A stretch of 64,000 nt of DNA from Streptomyces sp. NBC_01445 (GCF_035918235.1 NZ_CP109485.1:8277001-8341000); one strand, 5' to 3'. Positions 26,522 to 35,689 are shown, numbered from the stretch's first letter. Notes: generated by a model from the letters alone, not told the origin. Numbers and translations are program-made.

Positions 26522-27679
26522 CTAGCGGCGCGCCGTGACCGTTCCCTCGACGGCGAACAGCTGTTCCTCGACATGATCCAGCGCGAGCCGCAACGCCCCG
26601 GTCGCGACCGCCGCCTCGCCCAGAACGGACAGGGCCACGCGCGGCGGCCGCAGGCAGTAGCGGGCCAACTCCCGGCGCAGCGGCTCCAGTACGCCGTCCA
26701 GGCCGGCCGCCCAGCCGCCCACGACGACCAGTTCCGGATCGAGGGCGAGCACCAGCGCCGCCACGTCGTGCACCAGCCGCTGGAGGAACCGGTCGACGGC
26801 CGCGCCCGCCCGCTCGTCGCCCTGGCGCGCGAGAGCGAAGACCTGCGCCACGGCCTGCTCGTCGAGCGGGTGCAGAGGCTCGTCCGTCGTCGAGAGCAAC
26901 GTCTCGGGACGCACCTCGCGCCCCAGGAGATGCAGCGCCCCGATCTCCCCGGCCGCGCCGCCGTACCCGCGGTGCAGCCGGCCACCGATCAGTGCGCCCG
27001 CGCCCGGGCTGAGCCCCGCCAGCACGAACACGATGTCGTCGGACTCGGTCGCCGCGCCCTTCCAGTGCTCGGCCACCGCCGCCGCGTTCGCGTCGTTCTC
27101 CACGAGGACCGGGCACTTGAAGGAGCGCCGCAGCCGTTCGCCCAGCTGAAGCCCCGTCCACTCCGGCAGGGCGGTGCCGAGGCGCACGGTGCCGTCGGCC
27201 TCCACGATGCCGGGGCTGCCCACGCCGACCGCCCGCAGCGAGTTACGGGCGACGCCCGCGCGGCGCAGCAGGTCCGCGACCGCGGTCCGCAGCCGCTCGA
27301 TGCGCTCGTCGGCCGGAGCGGTCTCGTCGACGTCCTTCGCGGCCGTGCCGAGCACCTTGCCGTCCAGGTCCGACAGGACCGCGGCCACGCGGTGCGGGCC
27401 GATCTCCAGACCGAGCAGATGCCCCGCCTCGGCCCGGAAGCGGAACCGGCGCGCGGGCCGCCCCTGGCGCCGCGTCCCGCTGTCGTCGACGGCCGTCTCC
27501 ACGACGAGCCCCGCCGCGATGAGCCCCTCGACGACGCCCTCGACCGTGGGCCGGGACAGCCCGGTGACCCGGGTGATCTCGGTGAGCGTCGCAAGATCCG
27601 TGGCGCGCAGGGCATGCAGCACCACCGCGGAGTTGATCCGCCGTAGCAGAGAGGGGTCCCCGCCGGTCAGCCGCCCCAA
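26522..27679 (-). CDS. ROK-family transcriptional regulator lacking the zinc motif
   Basis: A 385-residue regulator with an N-terminal winged helix (about residues 15-70, ATLTEITRVTGLSRPTVEGVVEGLIAAGLV) and a ROK ASKHA domain. The ROK signatures LLGLEIGPHRVAAVLSDLDGKVLG, VGSPGIVE, VLVENDANAAAVAEHW and GGAAGEIGALHLLG are visible. After GEIG the usual CxCGxxGCxE zinc site is missing and no Cys occurs there, so glucokinase activity is very unlikely. It probably binds a sugar as an effector. The genes it controls are not obvious from context. Confidence 0.88.
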   Translation of the reverse strand: MGRLTGGDPSLLRRINSAVVLHALRATDLATLTEITRVTGLSRPTVEGVVEGLIAAGLVVETAVDDSGTRRQGRPARRFRFRAEAGHLLGLEIGPHRVAAVLSDLDGKVLGTAAKDVDETAPADERIERLRTAVADLLRRAGVARNSLRAVGVGSPGIVEADGTVRLGTALPEWTGLQLGERLRRSFKCPVLVENDANAAAVAEHWKGAATESDDIVFVLAGLSPGAGALIGGRLHRGYGGAAGEIGALHLLGREVRPETLLSTTDEPLHPLDEQAVAQVFALARQGDERAGAAVDRFLQRLVHDVAALVLALDPELVVVGGWAAGLDGVLEPLRRELARYCLRPPRVALSVLGEAAVATGALRLALDHVEEQLFAVEGTVTARR

Positions 27680-27770
27680 CGTCCGTCCTCCCAGCTCGCG
27701 CGCGTGTTGGGCGGATCGTACTCGCCGCGGCGGACACCGGCGAGCGCGGGTGCACTTCTGTGTCCCGGGA

Positions 27771-27820
27771 CGCTCAGCCGGGCGGGATGAAGGGGCGCTC
27801 AGCCGGGCGAGACGAAACCG
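27771..27820. repeat. Imperfect 25-bp tandem duplication at the response-regulator 3' end
   Basis: CGCTCAGCCGGGCG occurs at 27771-27784 and again at 27796-27809, a 25-bp period. The second copy contains the response-regulator stop codon and last codons; the first is just downstream. The remaining bases of the two units are only partly alike. Confidence 0.55.
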
Positions 27821-28449
27821 GATTCGTAGGCGGCGATGACGGCCTGCGTCCGGTCCCGCGCCCCGAGCTTGGCGAGGACGGCGCTCACATGCGACTTGAC
27901 CGTCTCCGTGCCCACGACGAGGTGGCCGGCGATCTCGGAGTTGGACAGGCCCCGAGTCATGAGGCGCAGTACGTCCGCCTCCCGCTCCGTGAGCGCCGCG
28001 CGGTCCATCGCTTCCCGCGCCGACGTGTTGCCGTACTCGGCCGCGAGGCGCCGCACGGCCGCGGGAAACAGCAGCGAATCGCCCTCGGCCACGAGTCGGA
28101 CCGCGTTCACGATCTCGGCCGGCCGCGAACGCTTCAACAGGAACCCGTCGGCGCCCGCCCGCAGCGCCCCGTACACGTACTCGTCGTTCTCGAACGTCGT
28201 GATCACGAGGATCTTGGGCGGTTCGGACACACTGCGCAGCACTGCGCGCGTGGCCTCGATGCCGTCCAGGAGAGGCATGCGCACATCCATGGCGACCACG
28301 TCCGGACGCAGCTGCCGGACGAGCGGGATCACGGCGGCGCCGTCGGCCGCCTCGCCCACGACCTCGATGTCCGGCTGCGCCGAAAGCACGGCGCGCAACC
28401 CCGCGCGGACCAGCGGTTCATCGTCGACAAGGAGCACGGTGAGCGGCAT
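27799..28449 (-). CDS. NarL/LuxR-type response regulator
   Basis: A 216-residue response regulator. The receiver domain (residues 1-120) has the acidic pair DDE at the N-terminus and the phosphoacceptor Asp in VVAMDVRMPLLDG. The LuxR-type helix-turn-helix fills the C-terminus (LTEREADVLRLMTRGLSNSEIAGHLVVGTETVKSHVSAVLAKLG). It lies 44 bp downstream of its histidine kinase gene. The divergent ABC exporter is the probable target. Confidence 0.94.
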   Translation of the reverse strand: MPLTVLLVDDEPLVRAGLRAVLSAQPDIEVVGEAADGAAVIPLVRQLRPDVVAMDVRMPLLDGIEATRAVLRSVSEPPKILVITTFENDEYVYGALRAGADGFLLKRSRPAEIVNAVRLVAEGDSLLFPAAVRRLAAEYGNTSAREAMDRAALTEREADVLRLMTRGLSNSEIAGHLVVGTETVKSHVSAVLAKLGARDRTQAVIAAYESGFVSPG

Positions 28450-28493
28450 CCGGACAGCCTAGGGGAGCGGTCGGGGCATACGTGGGGACGGGT

Positions 28494-29723
28494 TCAGCCG
28501 AGCGGTAGCTCGACGTGCACCCGCCACTGCCCCTCGTCGGGACCCGTCCGCGCCCGTCCGCCGAGAAGCGCCGCCCTCTCGCGGATCCCCCGCAAACCGC
28601 TGCCGGTCCCGCTGCTCTGGCCGTTCACCGGCGCGCCCACGGGAAGCGGATTGCGTACGTCGAGCCACAGGCGGGCGTCGTCGACCGTGACGGCGACCCG
28701 GATCGGAACGGCCCCCGAGTGGCGCAGGACGTTCGTCAGCGCCTCCTGAAGGATGCGGTAGCCCTCTCTGGAGACGGGACCGGGCACCGTGTCCAGCGCG
28801 CCGAGTACCTCCGCGTCGACCTCGGCTCCCGAGGCGCGCGCCGAGTCCAGAAGACGGTCCGCCTCCGTGAGCGTGGGACGGCGGCTCGCGGGCTGCTCCG
28901 ACTCGCGCAGCACCAACAGGACCCGCTCCAGGTCCTCCAGGGCCGTCCTGCCCGTCTCCTCGATGGCGTCCAGGGCGCGGTCGGTGAACGCCGGATCGGC
29001 GGCGGCTCGCGCCGCGCCGGCCTGCACGACGGCGACGGTCAGCGCGTGCCCGATGGAGTCGTGGAGTTCGCGGGCGATGCGATTGCGTTCGAGCAGCTGC
29101 TCGGTGCGCTCCTCCAGGGCGGCCAGGCGCTCCGCCGCGGACGGCCCGAGCAGACCGAGGGCGGCCGAGGCCATCAGGCGCCCTGCGAGCGCGACCACTC
29201 CCACAAGCACCAGCGGCGGCACCGGCACGAGCAGCGCATACGCCCAGCCGTGCCCCGGTACGGGGATGAGGGACTCTGCCTCGGCGGGGCCGCCCGACGT
29301 GGCGTCGACCAGTTCCAGGGCGAGAGCCATGAACTGGCCGGTCACGAACGCGACCGCGCAGCCGGCCCACAGACGCAGCACCAACCACACCGCGGTCCTG
29401 CCCCGGTCGCGCCACGACGCCGACGGCGCCACGGACACCCCCGCCTCCCGTGGACCCGAACCGTCCTCCACGCGCGCGTGCGCACCGGGAAACAGCATCA
29501 GGCGGGCCTGGAGACCCTCGGCCCTGCGCACCACGGGGATCACGGCGGCCGCCATGAGGAGCGGCACCGGAATCAACAGCATCAGGGCCCACTGCCCGTA
29601 CCCCGGCCGGGTGAGCCCCGGGTACACCGACCCGCACACCAGGGCGATGATCGCGCCGACGAGCAGATGCAGCCAGCGGGTGTACGTGACCGCGCGGGTC
29701 AGCGGCGCGAGGAGGCGGGACAT
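28494..29723 (-). CDS. NarL-type sensor histidine kinase
   Basis: A 409-residue membrane sensor kinase. At least four hydrophobic segments precede a HisKA_3 domain with the phosphoacceptor His in ERNRIARELHDSIGHALTVAVVQAG. The HATPase domain ends in SGTGSGLRGIRERAALLGGRA. The ATG at 29723 is chosen; the longer frame upstream is antisense-type sequence. Together with the response regulator and the divergent ABC transporter it forms a typical sensing-and-export unit, perhaps for a peptide or cell-envelope stress (inference). Confidence 0.93.
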   Translation of the reverse strand: MSRLLAPLTRAVTYTRWLHLLVGAIIALVCGSVYPGLTRPGYGQWALMLLIPVPLLMAAAVIPVVRRAEGLQARLMLFPGAHARVEDGSGPREAGVSVAPSASWRDRGRTAVWLVLRLWAGCAVAFVTGQFMALALELVDATSGGPAEAESLIPVPGHGWAYALLVPVPPLVLVGVVALAGRLMASAALGLLGPSAAERLAALEERTEQLLERNRIARELHDSIGHALTVAVVQAGAARAAADPAFTDRALDAIEETGRTALEDLERVLLVLRESEQPASRRPTLTEADRLLDSARASGAEVDAEVLGALDTVPGPVSREGYRILQEALTNVLRHSGAVPIRVAVTVDDARLWLDVRNPLPVGAPVNGQSSGTGSGLRGIRERAALLGGRARTGPDEGQWRVHVELPLG

Positions 29724-29831
29724 GCCGCCATCGTGCCAGCGGTGCGGGCGCGAACGGCTCCCCCTCATGGGGGAGACGCTCTCCACGCCCGGGGGAGGAC
29801 CCGGCGGGGGCGCGGCCGCAAGGCTGGAGCC

Positions 29832-30761
29832 ATGACCAGCATCGACGTCCAAGAGCTCACCAAGGAGTACGGCACGACCCGCGCGGTGGACCGCCTGACG
29901 TTCAGCGTCGGGCCCGGCCGGGTCACCGGATTCCTCGGCCCGAACGGCGCCGGGAAGTCCACCACCATGCGCCTCGTCCTCGGCCTCGACCGGCCGACCT
30001 CGGGCACCGCCACCGTCGGCGGCCGCCCCTACAGGGCGCTCGACGAACCCCTGCGCGAGGTCGGCGCCCTCCTCGACGCACAGGCCGCACACGGCTCACG
30101 TACCGCCCGCGATCACCTCCGCGTCCTCGCCGCCGCCAACCGCATCCCGGTGCGCCGGGTCGACGAGGTCATGGAGCTCGCCGGGATCGCGGCCGTCGCC
30201 GGGCGCCGGATCAAGACGTTCTCGCTGGGCATGCGCCAGCGCCTCGGCATCGCAGCCGCACTCCTGGGCGACCCGCAGGTCGTGATGCTCGACGAACCGT
30301 CCAACGGCCTGGACCCCGAAGGCATCATCTGGATCCGCGAACTGATGCGTGGCCTCGCCCGCGAGGGCCGCACAGTCCTCGTCTCCAGCCACCTCATGAA
30401 CGAGACCGCCACGTTCGCCGACCACCTCGTCGTCCTCGGGCGGGGCAGGCTGCTCGCCGACACCCCGATGCAGGACTTCATCGACGCGCACAGCGAGCGG
30501 CGCGCCCGTGTCCGCACCACCGACCCCGCGAGCCTGCACACCGCACTGCGCCGCAAGGGACTCGAAGCCGTGGCCACCGGCGACGGCCGCTGGACCGTCG
30601 CAGGGGCGCGCGCAGAGGAGATCGGCGCGCTCGCCGCCACCGACGGCATCCCCGTCCTCGAACTCGCCGACGAATCAGCCTCCTTGGAGCAGGCCTACCT
30701 CGCCCTCACCGCGGACGCCGCCGAGTTCGCGTCCGCCACAACCCCCCTCCAGGAGGCCTGA
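29832..30761 (+). CDS. ABC transporter ATP-binding protein
   Basis: A 309-residue ABC ATPase of the ABC-2 exporter type. Walker A FLGPNGAGKSTTM, the signature FSLGMRQRLGIAAALLG (an SLGMR variant of LSGGQ) and Walker B VVMLDEPSNGLDPEG are present, with a C-terminal extension of about 90 residues typical of drug/bacteriocin exporters. The ATG at 29832 starts 108 bp from the divergent kinase gene. It pairs with the permease that follows 2 bp later. Confidence 0.93.
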   Translation: MTSIDVQELTKEYGTTRAVDRLTFSVGPGRVTGFLGPNGAGKSTTMRLVLGLDRPTSGTATVGGRPYRALDEPLREVGALLDAQAAHGSRTARDHLRVLAAANRIPVRRVDEVMELAGIAAVAGRRIKTFSLGMRQRLGIAAALLGDPQVVMLDEPSNGLDPEGIIWIRELMRGLAREGRTVLVSSHLMNETATFADHLVVLGRGRLLADTPMQDFIDAHSERRARVRTTDPASLHTALRRKGLEAVATGDGRWTVAGARAEEIGALAATDGIPVLELADESASLEQAYLALTADAAEFASATTPLQEA

Positions 30762-30763
30762 CG

Positions 30764-31501
30764 ATGTCGACCACCGCCGTACTGCGTTCCGAATGGATCA
30801 AGGTGAGGTCGGTGCGCGCCAGCGCCGGCTCACTCCTCGCGGTCTTCGTCGTGACCGTAGCCATCAACGTCCTGGCCACCGCGGCGGTCGGCCGGGCGGA
30901 GGCGGACAACGAGGGAGCCGACCTCCTCTTCGGGGCCTTCCACGCACTCAACTTCGGCCAGATCGCGGCCATCGCCTTCGGCACGACCGCCGTGTCCTCG
31001 GAGTATCTCAACGGCGCCCTGCGCGTCTCCCTCGCCGCGGTCCCCAACAGGAATCTGCTCTACGCGGCGAAGATGACGGTCGTCGGTGCCCTCGCCGTTG
31101 TCGCGGGCCAGCTCACCTCGTTCGTCACGTTCCTCTCCGGGCAGGCGTTCATGGGGTCCTACGCCCTCGGGCTCGGCGATCCGGGCGCGCTGCGCGCCTG
31201 CGTCGGAGGCGGCCTCTATCTTGCGCTGATGGCCCTGTTCGCGGCCGGTCTCACCGTCGTCCTGCGCAGCGCGGTCGCGGTCCTGAGCCTGCTCATCCCC
31301 TTCATCCTGATCGTGTCCTTCGTCGTGGGCGACATGGCCGCCTCCGTCGCCGATTTCCTGCCGGACCACGCCGGACAACAGGTCCTGCACCAGGACCCGG
31401 CCGGCACGCTCGGGCCGTGGACGGGGCTCGCCGTCACCGCCGCGTGGGCGGCGGCCGCGCTCCTCGCCGGCTGGTGGGCGCTGCGCCGCAGGGACGCGTA
31501 A
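30764..31501 (+). CDS. ABC-2 type transporter permease
   Basis: A 245-residue membrane protein with about six hydrophobic helices, beginning VLRSEWIKVRSVRASAGSLLAVF, the usual N-terminus of ABC-2 permeases working with a separate ATPase. It starts 2 bp after the ATPase stop, so one exporter is formed. Substrate unknown; lipid-directed peptides are common for this type. Confidence 0.9.
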   Translation: MSTTAVLRSEWIKVRSVRASAGSLLAVFVVTVAINVLATAAVGRAEADNEGADLLFGAFHALNFGQIAAIAFGTTAVSSEYLNGALRVSLAAVPNRNLLYAAKMTVVGALAVVAGQLTSFVTFLSGQAFMGSYALGLGDPGALRACVGGGLYLALMALFAAGLTVVLRSAVAVLSLLIPFILIVSFVVGDMAASVADFLPDHAGQQVLHQDPAGTLGPWTGLAVTAAWAAAALLAGWWALRRRDA

Positions 31502-31566
31502 CGGCAGGGACTCGTAACCGCCGGACGCCCCGCCAAATGTCAGTGGTGGCCGCTTTACTGGGCGTC

Positions 31567-32001
31567 ATGAGCACCGCACAGCATCTCGCGACGATCGACC
31601 TGCTGCGCTCCCGTGAGTTCCCCGCGGAGCACGGCAGATCGGACGCGGGCTCCGGCGGACCGGGTTACCACATCGCGGAGTTGGCGACGTGCGACGAACT
31701 CCGGGAGCCGGCTCCCGAGGGCGCCGCTCAGGACCAGTGGGTCGCCGACCGGGACGGGCTCTCGTCGGTGCTCACCGAGCGCTGGGGGGAGCCGCAGTGG
31801 TTCAGCCTGTGGAGCGTCAGCCTGCGCGCGGTCGAGGGCGGGGAGCACATACCGGAGCCCTGGGCCGCGCTCAGCGCGTATGTTCCGGACGTCCAGTTGT
31901 GGCAGGCCGACGGGCGGTGGATCGTGCTGGGCATCCCGCTCGGCGCGGAGGACCTGCCCTTCCGGCTCGTCGCCGCCGTCACGGACGTGGACCCGCCCTG
32001 A
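31567..32001 (+). CDS. Conserved-looking hypothetical protein
   Basis: A 144-residue soluble protein not recognised. It is rich in acidic and aromatic residues (for example QWFSLWSVSLRAVEGGEHIPEPWAALSAYV) and has no signal peptide or membrane segment. Codon usage is normal for the region. The ATG at 31567 follows a TTTACT-like hexamer and may be leaderless. It sits between the ABC permease and a methyltransferase gene on the same strand but is probably separately transcribed. Confidence 0.7.
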   Translation: MSTAQHLATIDLLRSREFPAEHGRSDAGSGGPGYHIAELATCDELREPAPEGAAQDQWVADRDGLSSVLTERWGEPQWFSLWSVSLRAVEGGEHIPEPWAALSAYVPDVQLWQADGRWIVLGIPLGAEDLPFRLVAAVTDVDPP

Positions 32002-32091
32002 CGACGCGCCTGGTCCCCGTATGCGGGAACTCCCGTGCCACCATGGGATCTTGGCAGCGGATCATGGCACGACCGAGGCGAGGGAGAGCAC

Positions 32092-32898
32092 GTGAGCGAG
32101 CAGAGCGGGCACGAGCCGGGGGAGCGGACCGCGAGCCACATCGCGCACAACGCCCGCGTGTGGAACTACTGGCTCGGCGGCAAGGACCACTACGAGGTGG
32201 ACCAGCGGGTCGGCGACCAGGTCACCTCCATGTACCCCAGCATCGGCGAAGTGGCGCGCGCCGACCGGGCCTTCCTCGGCCGCGCCGTGACCTACCTCGC
32301 CGGCCGGGCAGGCATCCGCCAGTACCTCGACATCGGCACGGGCCTGCCCACCGCCGAGAACACTCACGAGGTCGCCCAGCGCATCGCCCCCGACTCCCGC
32401 GTCGTCTACGTCGACAACGACCCGATCGTGCTCACGCACGCCCGCGCGCTCCTCACCAGCACGGACGAGGGCGCCACCAGCTATGTGGACGCGGACGCGC
32501 ATGACCCCGCGGCCATCCTCCGCGCCGCCTCCGGCACCCTCGACCTGGGCCGGCCGGTCGCGGTCATGATGCTCGGCATCCTGAACTTCATCCTCGACAC
32601 CGCCGAGGCCACGTCCATCGTGCGCCACCTCGTGGACGCGGTCCCCTCCGGCAGTTATCTCGTGGTCACGCACCCCACGCTGGAACTGGGCGGGGAGGGG
32701 AACGAGGAGGCGATGCGCTTCTGGAACGAGAACGCGACACCGCCGATCACCGCCCGCGGCCGGGCCGAGGTCGAGGGCTTCCTCGACGGACTCGACATCC
32801 TGGAGCCAGGCCTCGTCTCCTGCGCGCGCTGGCGGACGGACGGCGCCGACGAGGGGCCGATCGTCGCCCAGTTCGGCGTCCTGGCCCGCAAGCCCTGA
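32092..32898 (+). CDS. SAM-dependent methyltransferase (DUF574 family)
   Basis: A 268-residue protein of the actinobacteria-specific DUF574 group. The N-terminal SHIAHNARVWNYWLGGKDHYEVDQ is the family hallmark. The SAM site is QYLDIGTGLPTAENTHEVAQRIAPDSRVVYVDNDPIV, and the C-terminus has ILEPGLVSCARWR. The GTG at 32092 is chosen over an ATG 19 codons upstream because GGAGAG precedes it. Streptomyces carry many paralogues; the acceptor is unknown. Confidence 0.9.
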   Translation: MSEQSGHEPGERTASHIAHNARVWNYWLGGKDHYEVDQRVGDQVTSMYPSIGEVARADRAFLGRAVTYLAGRAGIRQYLDIGTGLPTAENTHEVAQRIAPDSRVVYVDNDPIVLTHARALLTSTDEGATSYVDADAHDPAAILRAASGTLDLGRPVAVMMLGILNFILDTAEATSIVRHLVDAVPSGSYLVVTHPTLELGGEGNEEAMRFWNENATPPITARGRAEVEGFLDGLDILEPGLVSCARWRTDGADEGPIVAQFGVLARKP

Positions 32899-32931
32899 CG
32901 CACGCCACCGCGCAACCCGTCACGCGCCGCG

Positions 32932-33501
32932 TCAGCCGGGGAGCCCCGCGCCGTCGTCCCCCGAGGCGGCGGCGCGCAGCCGCCCGTACTCCTCGGCCAT
33001 CGTCGCCGCCGTCCAATGCGCGTTCAGACCACTGGGGTTGGGCAGCGCCCACACCCGGGTTCCGCCGATCGTCCGCTCCTGCGGTCCGATCTTCGCCTTC
33101 GGCTCCCCGAAGGCGGACCGGTACGCCGTCACGCCCACGACCGCGAGCCAGCGCGGCCGCAGCCGCTCCACCTTGGCGGTGAGCAGACGGCCGCCGTCGC
33201 GGTACTCCTGCCCGCTCAGCTCGTCCGCCCGCGCCGTGGCCCGCGCGACGACGTTCGTGATCCCGAGCCCGTACGACAGGAGTTCCTCCTGCTCGGCGGG
33301 GGCCAGCTGCCGGGGCGTGAACCCGGACAGGTGGAGCACCGGCCAGAAGCGGTTGCCCGGACGCGCGAAGTGGTGGCCCGTCGCGGCCGTCATCAGGCCC
33401 GGGTTGATCCCGCAGAAAAGCACGGAGAGGCCGCTCGCGACCACATCGGGGACGATGCGGTCGCGAGCGGCCTCCAGGTCCGCGGGGGTCAGCCGGGTCA
33501 G
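32932..33501 (-). CDS. mug: G/U mismatch-specific DNA glycosylase (Mug/TDG)
   Basis: A roughly 189-residue DNA-repair glycosylase that removes uracil or thymine mispaired with guanine. The motifs VLFCGINPGLMTAATGHHFARPGNRFW and ALPNPSGLNAHW define the family. No ATG or GTG precedes the conserved N-terminus; a CTG at 33501 overlaps the purB stop as CTGA and is the best start. A CTG at 33492 and a GTG at 33444 are alternatives, but the GTG would remove conserved residues. Translation is probably coupled to purB. Confidence 0.88.
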   Translation of the reverse strand: MTRLTPADLEAARDRIVPDVVASGLSVLFCGINPGLMTAATGHHFARPGNRFWPVLHLSGFTPRQLAPAEQEELLSYGLGITNVVARATARADELSGQEYRDGGRLLTAKVERLRPRWLAVVGVTAYRSAFGEPKAKIGPQERTIGGTRVWALPNPSGLNAHWTAATMAEEYGRLRAAASGDDGAGLPG

Positions 33502-34940
33502 AGGATCGCTCCGGGCGCGTAGCCGGCGGCCTCCGGGTGCTGCTTGGCGATCTCCTCGATGCGCGCGACGACGGTCGCGACCTGGTCGCTCGCCGCGCCC
33601 GTGAACGACAGCTTGTCGGCCATCAGCTCGTCGAGCCCGGCGCGGTCCAGCGGGATCCGCGAGTCCGCGGCGAGCTTGTCGAGCAGCTCGTTGCGCTCGG
33701 CGCCCTGCTCGCGCATGGCCAGCGCCGACGCGACGGCGTTCTCCTTGATGGCCTCGTGGGCCTCCTCGCGGCCGACGCCCGCCCGCACCGACGCCATCAG
33801 GACCTTCGTCGTGGCGAGGAACGGCAGGTAGCGGTCCAGCTCGCGGGCGACGACGGCCGGGAACGCGCCGAACTCGTCGAGCACCGTCAGGAACGTCTCC
33901 AGGAGACCGTCGAGCGCGAAGAACGCGTCCGGCAGCGCGACGCGGCGCACCACGGAACAGGACACGTCGCCCTCGTTCCACTGGTCGCCCGCCAGCTCAC
34001 CGGTCATCGACGCGTAGCCGCGCAGGATGACCATGAGGCCGTTGACGCGCTCGCAGGAGCGGGTGTTCATCTTGTGCGGCATCGCGGACGAGCCGACCTG
34101 GCCCGGCTTGAAGCCCTCGGTGACGAGCTCGTGCCCGGCCATCAGACGGATCGTCTTGGCGGTCGAGGACGGCGCGGCCGCGAGCTGCACGAGCGCGGTG
34201 ACGACCTCGTAGTCGAGGGAGCGCGGGTAGACCTGGCCGACCGAGGTGAACGCCTGCGAGAAGCCCAGGTGGCCCGCGATGCGCTGCTCCAGCTCGTCGA
34301 GCTTCGCCGCGTCGCCGCCGAGCAGGTCCAGCATGTCCTGCGCGGTGCCGACGGGGCCCTTGATGCCGCGCAGCGGGTAGCGGGAGAGCAGCTCCTCGAC
34401 CCGGGCGTACGCGACGAGCAGCTCGTCGGCGGCGGTCGCGAAGCGCTTGCCGAGGGTCGTGGCCTGCGCCGCGACGTTGTGCGAGCGGCCGGCGATCACC
34501 AGCTCGCCGTACTCACCGGCCAGCTTGCCGAGGCGCGCGAGGACGGCGACGGCGCGGTCGCGGACCAGTTCGAGGGAGAGCCGGATCTGGAGCTGCTCGA
34601 CGTTCTCCGTCAGGTCGCGGGACGTCATGCCCTTGTGGACCTGCTCGTGGCCGGCGAGGGCGTTGAACTCCTCGATGCGGGCCTTCACGTCGTGGCGCGT
34701 GACCTTCTCGCGCTCGGCGATGGAGGCCAGGTCGACCTGGTCGAGGACGCGCTCGTAGTCGGCGAGAGCGGCGTCCGGCACCTCGATCCCGAGGTCCTTC
34801 TGCGCGCGCAGCACGGCGAGCCAGAGCTGACGCTCCAGCTTCACCTTCTGCTCGGGGGACCAGAGAGTGGCGAGCTCGGCGGAGGCGTAGCGTCCGGCGA
34901 GAACATTCGGGATACGGGGCTTTGCAGGCGCAGCAGTCAC
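33498..34940 (-). CDS. purB: Adenylosuccinate lyase
   Basis: A 480-residue enzyme of purine synthesis, cleaving SAICAR and adenylosuccinate to release fumarate. The fumarase/aspartase signature GSSAMPHKMN, the substrate loop AGRSHNVAAQATTLGKR, and TSRDLTENVEQLQIR with its catalytic His region are present. The GTG at 34940 (VTAAPAKPRIPNVLAGRYAS) is chosen over a start 14 codons earlier, since homologues begin near here. It lies upstream of mug with a 4-bp overlap. Confidence 0.95.
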   Translation of the reverse strand: MTAAPAKPRIPNVLAGRYASAELATLWSPEQKVKLERQLWLAVLRAQKDLGIEVPDAALADYERVLDQVDLASIAEREKVTRHDVKARIEEFNALAGHEQVHKGMTSRDLTENVEQLQIRLSLELVRDRAVAVLARLGKLAGEYGELVIAGRSHNVAAQATTLGKRFATAADELLVAYARVEELLSRYPLRGIKGPVGTAQDMLDLLGGDAAKLDELEQRIAGHLGFSQAFTSVGQVYPRSLDYEVVTALVQLAAAPSSTAKTIRLMAGHELVTEGFKPGQVGSSAMPHKMNTRSCERVNGLMVILRGYASMTGELAGDQWNEGDVSCSVVRRVALPDAFFALDGLLETFLTVLDEFGAFPAVVARELDRYLPFLATTKVLMASVRAGVGREEAHEAIKENAVASALAMREQGAERNELLDKLAADSRIPLDRAGLDELMADKLSFTGAASDQVATVVARIEEIAKQHPEAAGYAPGAIL

Positions 34941-35180
34941 GTGCACGGAGTTTACCGGGCGTCCATACAAGCTCCGAACCATCCATGTGGTGTAGGAACG
35001 TACAGGTCAGAGACTTCTTGGCCGTTCTCGTCACGTCACGTTGGTGAGACGGGCGTGAGACGCGTGTGAGACGGGCGGGTGAGCGGTCAGCTCAGGAGCA
35101 GGTGCTGCGCTCATCTCGGTGGGTGCGGCATTCCGATGCTTTCGAGTACGCGGAGTAGTGACGTCGTTATGGGATGCGGA

Positions 35181-35640
35181 GTGCCCCGGCAGGACTCCCG
35201 CGACGCCGTCGTACTGGCGGCCGGAGCTGACCCGACGCCCCTTCGAGAGCTGCGGCCGGGATCAGTGTCGGCGCCATCGCCCCACGCCGAGCTGCCCGGC
35301 TCCGCATCCGCTTCCCCCCAGCTCACCGTCCGCGCGCTGCGCGGCAACCTCGACACCAGGATCAAACCGCTGGACCAGGGCGACGAAGGACTCGATGCCC
35401 TGGCCCTTCCCCGCGGCGTCCTCATGCCTGCCACCGGCGCCGGATTCGTGATCGTCGAACATCGCGCCGACGACCCGATCGCCTGCTCAAGCCAATCGAC
35501 GACCCAGCCGCCCAGCGCCTGCTGCGCGTCGAGAGGGGCGTCCTTGCCGCGTACGACGAGGCCGGTTCCCAAGTGCAGGTCACAGCAGCGGTGTTCGGCC
35601 CGGCACGCGGGCCCGCTGTGAACGTGAGGGCTAGAGCGTG
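35181..35640 (+). pseudogene. Degraded hydroxymethylbilane synthase (hemC-like) remnant
   Basis: Reading from 35181, RQDSRDAVVL followed by TVRALRGNLDTRIKPLDQG resembles the second half of HemC (the RDAF and RGNVDTRLRKLDEG segments). LMPATGAGFVIVEHRADDPI matches the LPAPGQGALAVE region, with some 20 residues missing before it. At about 35483-35486 the frame shifts by one base and continues LLKPIDDPAAQRLLRVERGVLAAYDEAG, like the HemC segment around the ERALL helix. The N-terminal third is absent. It is an extra, non-functional copy. Confidence 0.6.
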
Positions 35641-35648
35641 TTGTGAAA

Positions 35649-35689
35649 GTGCTGGTCCACAGCGTCTCGTTGAGGACTGTGACCAGCAC
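35649..35689. repeat. Long imperfect hairpin
   Basis: GTGCTGGTCCACAG (35649-35662) pairs with CTGTGACCAGCAC (35677-35689) with one bulged base. It follows the hemC-like remnant and might be its old terminator or the edge of a lost mobile element. Confidence 0.55.

Noticed and set aside
34983..35180. tRNA or attachment site after purB that would explain the decayed region
   Set aside because: No cloverleaf or matching direct repeat was seen on either side of the region.
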